64,000 bases of DNA from Trebonia sp963767685 (GTDB lineage Bacteria > Actinomycetota > Actinomycetes > Streptosporangiales > Streptosporangiaceae). Made by a program: the position numbers and the translations under genes. The notes under the pieces are model-generated. The model searched no databases. It had not been told where the DNA came from and was given only the letters and a program-made list of their open reading frames with translations. Positions within the stretch are counted from its first letter, which is position 1. Every line of letters starts with the position of its first letter. The stretch lies in assembly GCA_963767685.1 (NCBI GenBank), contig CAVYEZ010000019.1, positions 248,001 to 312,000 on the forward strand. The letters are read 5' to 3'. This document shows, piece after piece, positions 59,272 through 64,000 of the stretch.

Positions 59272-61401
59272 ATGGGCGTATTGCGGTCAATGCTGAATCT
59301 GCCGGCTGGGCGCCGGACTAAGTGGCTCGTGCTGGTGTTCTGGCTCGTGCTGGTGGTGGTCCTCGGGCCGCTGTCGGGGAAGCTGACCGGCGCGGAGAAG
59401 AACGACGCCTCGTCCTGGCTGCCGCCGCGGGCCGAGTCCACGCAGGTACTCAACCTGCGGTCACAGGCCGTCTCGCCCAACGTGTACCCGGCGGTTGTCG
59501 TCTACGACCGGCCGTCCGGCGTGACCGCCGCGGACAAGGCGAAGGCGGCCGGCGACGCCGCGAAGTTCGCCACCGTCTCCGGCGTCCTTCATGGCCAGGT
59601 CACCGGGCCGATCCCGTCCGCCGACGGGAAGGCGATCGAGACGATCGTGCCCGTCGACCTGGGCAGCAAGGGCTGGAACGCGGCCGCGCCCGCCGCCGAT
59701 TCGCTGCGGGCCATCGCTTCCGCGGGCGCCGACGGACTGGCGGTGCACATCGCGGGGCCGCTGGGCACCGCCGCCGACTCGAGCAACGCCTTCAAGGGCA
59801 TCGACGGCACGCTGCTGTTCGCGGCGCTTGCCGTCGTCATCGTCATCCTGCTGATCACCTACCGCAGCCCGGTGCTGTGGCTGCTGCCGGTGATCGCCGC
59901 GGGCGTGTCGCTGGCCACCGCCCAGGGCATCATTTACCTGCTGGCCGAGCACGGGCTGACCGTCAACGCGCAGAGCGCGGGCATCCTGGACGTGCTGGTG
60001 TTCGGCGCGGGCACGGACTACGCGCTGCTGCTTACCGCCCGCTACCGGGAGGAGTTGCGGCGCCGCGATGACAGGCACGCCGCGATGGCGGTCGCGCTGC
60101 GCCGCGCCGGGCCGGCGGTCGTGGCGAGCGGCGGCACGGTGATCCTGAGCCTGCTGACGCTGTCACTCGCCGAACTGAACTCCACCAAGAGCCTGGGACC
60201 GGTCCTGGCTATCGGCGTCGCGGTCGCGCTGCTCGCGATGATGACGCTGCTGCCGACGCTGCTGGTGATCACCGGTCGCTGGGTCTTCTGGCCGGTCAAG
60301 CCCGCCTACGGGTCCACTGAGCCGACAACCCGCGGCTTTTGGGCGCGCGTGGGCCGGGGCATCGCCGTTCGCCCCCGGGTCGTCTGGATTGGCACCGTCA
60401 TCGTGCTCGGCGCGATGACGGCCGGCGTGGCCGGCCTGCATGCCAACGGGCTGACCAGCGCCCAGTCGTTCCGCGGCCAGCCGGATTCTGTGACCGGGCA
60501 GGCCGTGCTTGACCAGCACTTCCCGGGCGGCGCGGGCCAGCCGGTCGAGGTGTTCGGCAACCAGGGCTCGGGGCCGCAAGTGGCGGCCGCGCTCCGGTCG
60601 GTCAATGGCCTCACCGCGGTGACGCACCCGGTCACGCTCGCCGGGCACGCTTACATCGAGGCCACGCTGACTTCCGCGCCCGACAGTCAGGCCGCGTACG
60701 ACACCATCGACCGCGCGCGGGCGGCCGTCCACGCGGTCCCGGGCGCCGACGCGATAGTCGGCGGCAACACCGCGGTCAACCTGGACGTCCAGCGGGCGAC
60801 CGCGCACGACCGGAACCTGATCATCCCGATCATCCTCGCCGTCGTCTTCGTCATCCTCATGCTGCTGCTGCGGGCTCTCGTCGCGCCGGTGATGCTCATC
60901 GCCACGGTCGTGCTGTCGTTCGGGGCCGCCCTCGGGGTGAGCGCCCTGTTCTTCGACAACGCGTTCAACTTCGGTGGCGCCGATACCTCGTTCCCGCTGT
61001 TCGTGTTCGTGTTCCTCGTCGCCCTGGGCATCGACTACAACATCTTCCTGATGACCCGGGTGCGCGAGGAGGCCCAGCGCCAAGGCCCCCGCTGCGGCGC
61101 GCTGACCGGCCTGGCCGCGACCGGCGGGGTGATCACCTCGGCGGGCTGCGTGCTAGCCGGCACGTTCGCGGTGCTCGGCACCCTGCCGGTCACGTTCCTC
61201 ACCGAGCTCGGCTTCGCCGTGGCGTTCGGGGTGCTCCTCGACACCATCGTGGTCCGCTCGGTGCTGGTGACCGCGCTGAACCTGGACCTGGGCCGATGGG
61301 TCTGGTGGCCAAGCAGGCTCGCCCGGCAGCCCACGCCTGAGTCCGAGATCCTCCCCGGCCAGCCGGCCACCGTCAAGCCGACGGTCTTACCGGAGTCCTG
61401 A
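59272..61401 (+). CDS. MMPL family RND transporter
   Basis: A 709-residue membrane exporter. The topology is that of MmpL: one helix, a ~140-residue extracytoplasmic domain, a block of five helices, then the pattern repeated. Visible features are FGAGTDYALLLTARYREEL in the first half and FLVALGIDYNIFLMTRVREEA in the second, the Asp-Tyr pairs that carry protons. Such proteins export lipids or drugs. ATG 59272 with GGGAGGACCGG upstream. It is convergent with the response regulator; their stops sit in one hairpin. Confidence 0.93.
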   Translation: MGVLRSMLNLPAGRRTKWLVLVFWLVLVVVLGPLSGKLTGAEKNDASSWLPPRAESTQVLNLRSQAVSPNVYPAVVVYDRPSGVTAADKAKAAGDAAKFATVSGVLHGQVTGPIPSADGKAIETIVPVDLGSKGWNAAAPAADSLRAIASAGADGLAVHIAGPLGTAADSSNAFKGIDGTLLFAALAVVIVILLITYRSPVLWLLPVIAAGVSLATAQGIIYLLAEHGLTVNAQSAGILDVLVFGAGTDYALLLTARYREELRRRDDRHAAMAVALRRAGPAVVASGGTVILSLLTLSLAELNSTKSLGPVLAIGVAVALLAMMTLLPTLLVITGRWVFWPVKPAYGSTEPTTRGFWARVGRGIAVRPRVVWIGTVIVLGAMTAGVAGLHANGLTSAQSFRGQPDSVTGQAVLDQHFPGGAGQPVEVFGNQGSGPQVAAALRSVNGLTAVTHPVTLAGHAYIEATLTSAPDSQAAYDTIDRARAAVHAVPGADAIVGGNTAVNLDVQRATAHDRNLIIPIILAVVFVILMLLLRALVAPVMLIATVVLSFGAALGVSALFFDNAFNFGGADTSFPLFVFVFLVALGIDYNIFLMTRVREEAQRQGPRCGALTGLAATGGVITSAGCVLAGTFAVLGTLPVTFLTELGFAVAFGVLLDTIVVRSVLVTALNLDLGRWVWWPSRLARQPTPESEILPGQPATVKPTVLPES

Positions 61402-61423
61402 CCGCTGCCGCCAGCGGTCAGGA
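61396..61423. terminator. Hairpin containing both convergent stop codons
   Basis: TCCTGACCGCTG at 61396-61407 and CAGCGGTCAGGA at 61412-61423 are perfect 12-base arms with loop CCGC. The TGA of the MMPL gene (61399-61401) and the TGA of the response regulator (61418-61420, minus strand) lie in matching positions of the two arms. A bidirectional terminator is likely, though no T-run is present. Confidence 0.7.
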
Positions 61424-62089
61424 GCCGTGCGGCCGCACTAGCCCCGCGTCGTACGCGGCGACCGCGGCCTGAAGGCGATCGCGCACGCCGAGCTTGCCCA
61501 GCATGCTCTGCACGTGGCTTTTCACCGTGGTCTCGGCCAGGTGGAGCTTCGCGCCGATCTCGGCGTTCGACAGTCCGCGGGCGACCAGCAGCAGCACGTC
61601 GGCCTCGCGCGCGGACAGCAGGTCCCTGATCTGCCGCCCGCCGTCCCCGGTCGTGCCCGAGTCCTCGGCCATCCTCTCCAGCAGTCGCCGGGTGACCGAC
61701 GGCGCGAGGATGGCCTCGCCCGCGGCGATCACCCGGACCGCCTCGATCAGCTGGTCGGCGGTCGCCTCCTTCAGCAGGAAGCCGGATGCGCCGGCTCTCA
61801 GGGACTCGGTGACGTACGCGTCGAGGTGGAACGTGGTCAAGATGAGGATCTTGGTGGGCACGGGGACGGCGCCGCGCAGCAGCGCCCTGGTGGCCGCGAC
61901 GCCGTCCAGGCGCGGCATCCTGATGTCCATCAACGCCACGTGCGGGCGCAGCCGCCGCACCGCCTCGACCGCGCCCGCGCCGTCGCCGGCCTCGCCGACG
62001 ACCTCCATGCCCGGCTCGGACTCGATGATGGCGCGCAGGCCCGAGCGGATCAGCGCCTGGTCGTCGGCGATCAGGACGGTGATGTTCAC
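61418..62089 (-). CDS. NarL/LuxR family response regulator
   Basis: A 223-residue response regulator. The receiver has VLIADDQ (acidic pair), Asp55 in LMDIRMP, Thr in ILILTTF and Lys in LLKEAT. The HTH is LSAREADVLLLVARGLSNAEIGAKLHLAETTVKSHVQSMLGKLGVRDR. GTG 62089 overlaps the kinase stop by 4 bp, so it is coupled to the kinase. Possible targets are the convergent MMPL gene or the ABC transporter upstream (inference). Confidence 0.94.
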   Translation of the reverse strand: MNITVLIADDQALIRSGLRAIIESEPGMEVVGEAGDGAGAVEAVRRLRPHVALMDIRMPRLDGVAATRALLRGAVPVPTKILILTTFHLDAYVTESLRAGASGFLLKEATADQLIEAVRVIAAGEAILAPSVTRRLLERMAEDSGTTGDGGRQIRDLLSAREADVLLLVARGLSNAEIGAKLHLAETTVKSHVQSMLGKLGVRDRLQAAVAAYDAGLVRPHGS

Positions 62090-63294
62090 GGCGCCTCCTG
62101 CTCGGGCAGCGGGATCGACGCCTCGACCGCGAACCCGCCGCCCGGCCGGGCACCGGTACGCAGGGTCCCGCCGTAGGCGGCTACCCGCTCGCGCATCCCG
62201 ACGATCCCGTGGGCCGTGCTCGAGGCCTGGCCGCTGGGTCCCGCGCCGTCGTCGTGGACCGAGACCCGCACCGTTCCCCCGCTTCCGATGATGGTGACGC
62301 CGGCCTTCGCGCCGGCCCCGGCGTGCCTGAGCACGTTGGTCAGCGACTCCTGCACGATCCGGTAGACCGCCAGTGCTATCCCGGGCGGCAGGTGCACCGG
62401 CTCGGCCTCGAGGCGTGTCTCCAGTCCGCCCGCGCGCAGGCTCGCGACGAGCTCGCCCACCTGCGCGAGCCCGGGCTGCGGGCTCAGCTCTGCCTCGGCG
62501 TCCGGGCGCAGCACGGTCAGCAGGCCGCGCATCTCCGCGAGCGCCTGCCGGCTCGCGGCCGAGATCCCGCTCAAGAAGGCCGGGACCGCGTCCGGGTTGG
62601 ACCGGGCCGAGCGGGCCGCCGCCTCCGACTGGATCGCGATCAGGCTGATCGAGTGGCCGATGACGTCGTGCAGCTCGCGGGCGATGCGCAGCCGTTCGTC
62701 CATGACCGCCCGCGCCGCGCGCTCGCCCTCCTCCGTCTCGAGCCGCGCCGCGCGGTCCCTCAGCTCCGCCACGTAGTCGCGCCGGGTGCGGAGGTAGTCG
62801 CGCCGGGTGCGGAGCGCGTACCCCAGCACCCAGCAGGCGGCGACCAGCGCCCCGAGGGTGAACGGGCCCCAGGCTCCGCTCGGGTTGCGCGCGTCCGGCG
62901 TCGCGGCCGCCACGGCCAGTGCGGAGGCGGCGGCCAGCACGGCGGCTGCGCCCAGCAGTGTCCGGGCGCGCTCAGCCCCCTCGCCGCCGCGCCCGTAGAA
63001 GCCGAGGGCGTAGGCGGCGCAGTACGGGCCGGCGCTGGCCGCGACGGCCGGATAGCCGACGGCGAGCATGAACACGCCGAGCGGCGTCACCGCGGCGAGC
63101 ACCGCGGCCGGCGCCCGCCGCCGGGCGAGCAGGAGAAGTCCCTGCCCGACGGCGAGCGGCACGATGACCGGGTGGGGCAGCCACGGGGCGACCCTGTCCC
63201 AGGACCCGGCGGCGGTGACGAGCGCCGCGGCCACACTGACGGCCGCGTCCACGGCCAGCCGGCCCGGTCTCCACGCCATCACAGCCACCATCAT
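62086..63294 (-). CDS. Sensor histidine kinase (HisKA_3 type)
   Basis: A 402-residue kinase. The N-terminal ~165 residues contain about six hydrophobic segments and little outside them, as in intramembrane-sensing kinases. Then come a coiled linker, the phospho-acceptor His in RIARELHDVIGHSISLIAIQSEAA, and the ATPase domain with IVQESLTNVLRHA, VHDDGAGPSG and GIVGMRERVAAYGG. ATG 63294 or 63291. The linker holds an in-frame 21-bp tandem duplication. It lies 25 bp after an ABC permease gene, a common arrangement for envelope or antibiotic stress systems. Confidence 0.92.
   Translation of the reverse strand: MMVAVMAWRPGRLAVDAAVSVAAALVTAAGSWDRVAPWLPHPVIVPLAVGQGLLLLARRRAPAAVLAAVTPLGVFMLAVGYPAVAASAGPYCAAYALGFYGRGGEGAERARTLLGAAAVLAAASALAVAAATPDARNPSGAWGPFTLGALVAACWVLGYALRTRRDYLRTRRDYVAELRDRAARLETEEGERAARAVMDERLRIARELHDVIGHSISLIAIQSEAAARSARSNPDAVPAFLSGISAASRQALAEMRGLLTVLRPDAEAELSPQPGLAQVGELVASLRAGGLETRLEAEPVHLPPGIALAVYRIVQESLTNVLRHAGAGAKAGVTIIGSGGTVRVSVHDDGAGPSGQASSTAHGIVGMRERVAAYGGTLRTGARPGGGFAVEASIPLPEQEAP
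62773..62814. repeat. 21-bp tandem duplication inside the kinase gene
   Basis: The 21 bases at 62773-62793 are repeated exactly at 62794-62814. On the coding strand this doubles a seven-residue unit around TRRDY in the linker between membrane and phospho-acceptor domains; the frame is kept. Confidence 0.85.
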
Positions 63295-63319
63295 GCCTCG
63301 ATCGCCGGCGCCCGGCCCG

Positions 63320-64000
63320 TCAGGCGTCGCGGCCGCGCAGCGAAAATGCCGCGGCGGCAGCCAGGACGAGGACCCAGGCCGCGAGCCCGGCTGCCGCGAC
63401 ACCAGGGCTGAGGCCCGCGTGATGGTGGATCATCTCGTCGCCGAGGTTCGCGGGGAGATACGGCACGGTATGCCGCGTCACGAGATCCGGCGTGATCCGG
63501 TCGGCCAGCACCGGCAGCACCAGCAGGAGCCCGAACATGCCGGTGACCGCCGCCGCGGCGCTGCGCACCAGGACGCCGGTGAACAAGCCGATCAGGCCGG
63601 CCGCCGTCATGTAGCAGGCCGTACCCAGCAGGTGGCCCGCCACGTTGTGATCAGCAAGCGAGACGTAGGGCGCGTGATAACCGGCGAGTATGGCCTGACC
63701 GGTAAGGAACGCCGTGAAAACGATCACCGCCGCCAGCGCGAACGAGAGCAGGCCGGCCAGGACCGCCTTCGCGGCCAGGACCAGGCCGCGCTGCGGCGTC
63801 GCCGCGAGGGTCGTGCGGATCAGGCCGCTGCCGTACTCGTTCGTGACGACAAGCGCGCCGAGCACGCCGAACAGGAGAATGCCGATAATCACGAAGTTGA
63901 AGTTGAGGCTGAGCGGATCGAACCGGGCCTTCTGCACGGCGTCGAGGCGCGCCCAGCCCGCCGCGTTGTTCTTGACCGCCAGGTCGGCCAGCCCGATGAA
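63320..64000 (-). CDS. ABC transporter permease, 5' end outside window
   Basis: The last ~226 residues of a membrane permease; the frame runs to the window edge, so the start is missing. At least five hydrophobic segments are visible. The region LFGVLGALVVTNEYGSGLIRTTLAATPQRGLVLAAKAVLAG is typical of ABC-2 type permeases (NEYgsGtirttLaapprR). The upstream ATPase gene is presumably just beyond the edge. It is in line with the kinase-regulator pair, which may control it. Confidence 0.88.
   Translation of the reverse strand, partial: FIGLADLAVKNNAAGWARLDAVQKARFDPLSLNFNFVIIGILLFGVLGALVVTNEYGSGLIRTTLAATPQRGLVLAAKAVLAGLLSFALAAVIVFTAFLTGQAILAGYHAPYVSLADHNVAGHLLGTACYMTAAGLIGLFTGVLVRSAAAAVTGMFGLLLVLPVLADRITPDLVTRHTVPYLPANLGDEMIHHHAGLSPGVAAAGLAAWVLVLAAAAAFSLRGRDA

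Noticed and set aside
1..64000. CRISPR arrays, tRNA or rRNA genes, integrases, transposases
   Set aside because: No regularly spaced repeats, no cloverleaf or rRNA sequence noticed by eye, and no recombinase motif in any frame.

Overview
The window is one 64 kb stretch of very GC-rich DNA (roughly 70 % by eye) with dense genes, many GTG and TTG starts, short gaps and frequent stop/start overlaps. The gene set is that of a soil-type actinomycete: an F420-type luciferase-like oxidoreductase, a DUF3566 membrane protein, a PknD-like kinase, NarL/HisKA_3 two-component pairs, an RsbW-like anti-sigma kinase, CHAD and DUF2252 proteins and an MmpL transporter. I cannot name genus or order. I see no rRNA, tRNA, CRISPR array, phage module or insertion sequence.

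Layout. 0-1.7 kb: [NiFe]-hydrogenase maturation genes hypA-hypB; the His-rich 5' part of hypB lies in another frame. 1.9-6.3 kb: a membrane protein, a methyltransferase, a nitroreductase and a LigM-like tetrahydrofolate-dependent O-demethylase. The last has a possible structured 5' region and a 17-codon leader ORF with a strong SD. 6.4-21.7 kb: ordinary actinobacterial genes (CHAD protein, RyR/TrkA-N-like protein, lipoprotein, AraC regulator/DUF2000, DUF445, PAP2, GNAT, LLM oxidoreductase, dapA-like/LysR divergent pair, a NarL-type two-component system, a methyltransferase). 21.8-26.1 kb: a catabolic-looking cluster. A fused FAD monooxygenase-alpha/beta hydrolase with a Cys nucleophile and a MetE-like zinc methyltransferase diverge from a GntR regulator across an A/T-rich palindrome.

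26-42 kb: intact genes mixed with broken ones. Intact are a hemerythrin-arginine deiminase coupled pair, RsbW-like protein, cold-shock protein, quinone oxidoreductase/AraC pair, GNAT, methyltransferase, FAD oxidoreductase and msrA/msrB. Broken are an XRE-type regulator remnant, an esterase reduced to its two ends, a flavin-monooxygenase tail, and a CHAT protein that appears trimmed. The CHAT gene diverges from a subtilisin-like peptidase.

42.7-54.3 kb: membrane proteins, a PknD-like kinase whose membrane/beta-propeller half is in another frame, a large PLD-like protein divergent from a transglutaminase-like protein, a sortase-type surface protein and an SNF2 helicase. 54.5-64 kb: DUF2252, MFS transporter, phospholipase C-like phosphoesterase, MmpL transporter, a second two-component system and the end of an ABC permease running off the window.

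Several intergenic hairpins share a CCGTTC.../...GAACGG core and look like terminators or a small palindromic repeat family. Several gene pairs are read as regulator-target because they are divergent or coupled: AraC/DUF2000, LysR/dapA-like, GntR/MetE-like, AraC/quinone oxidoreductase, hemerythrin/arcA. These functional links are inference from arrangement.
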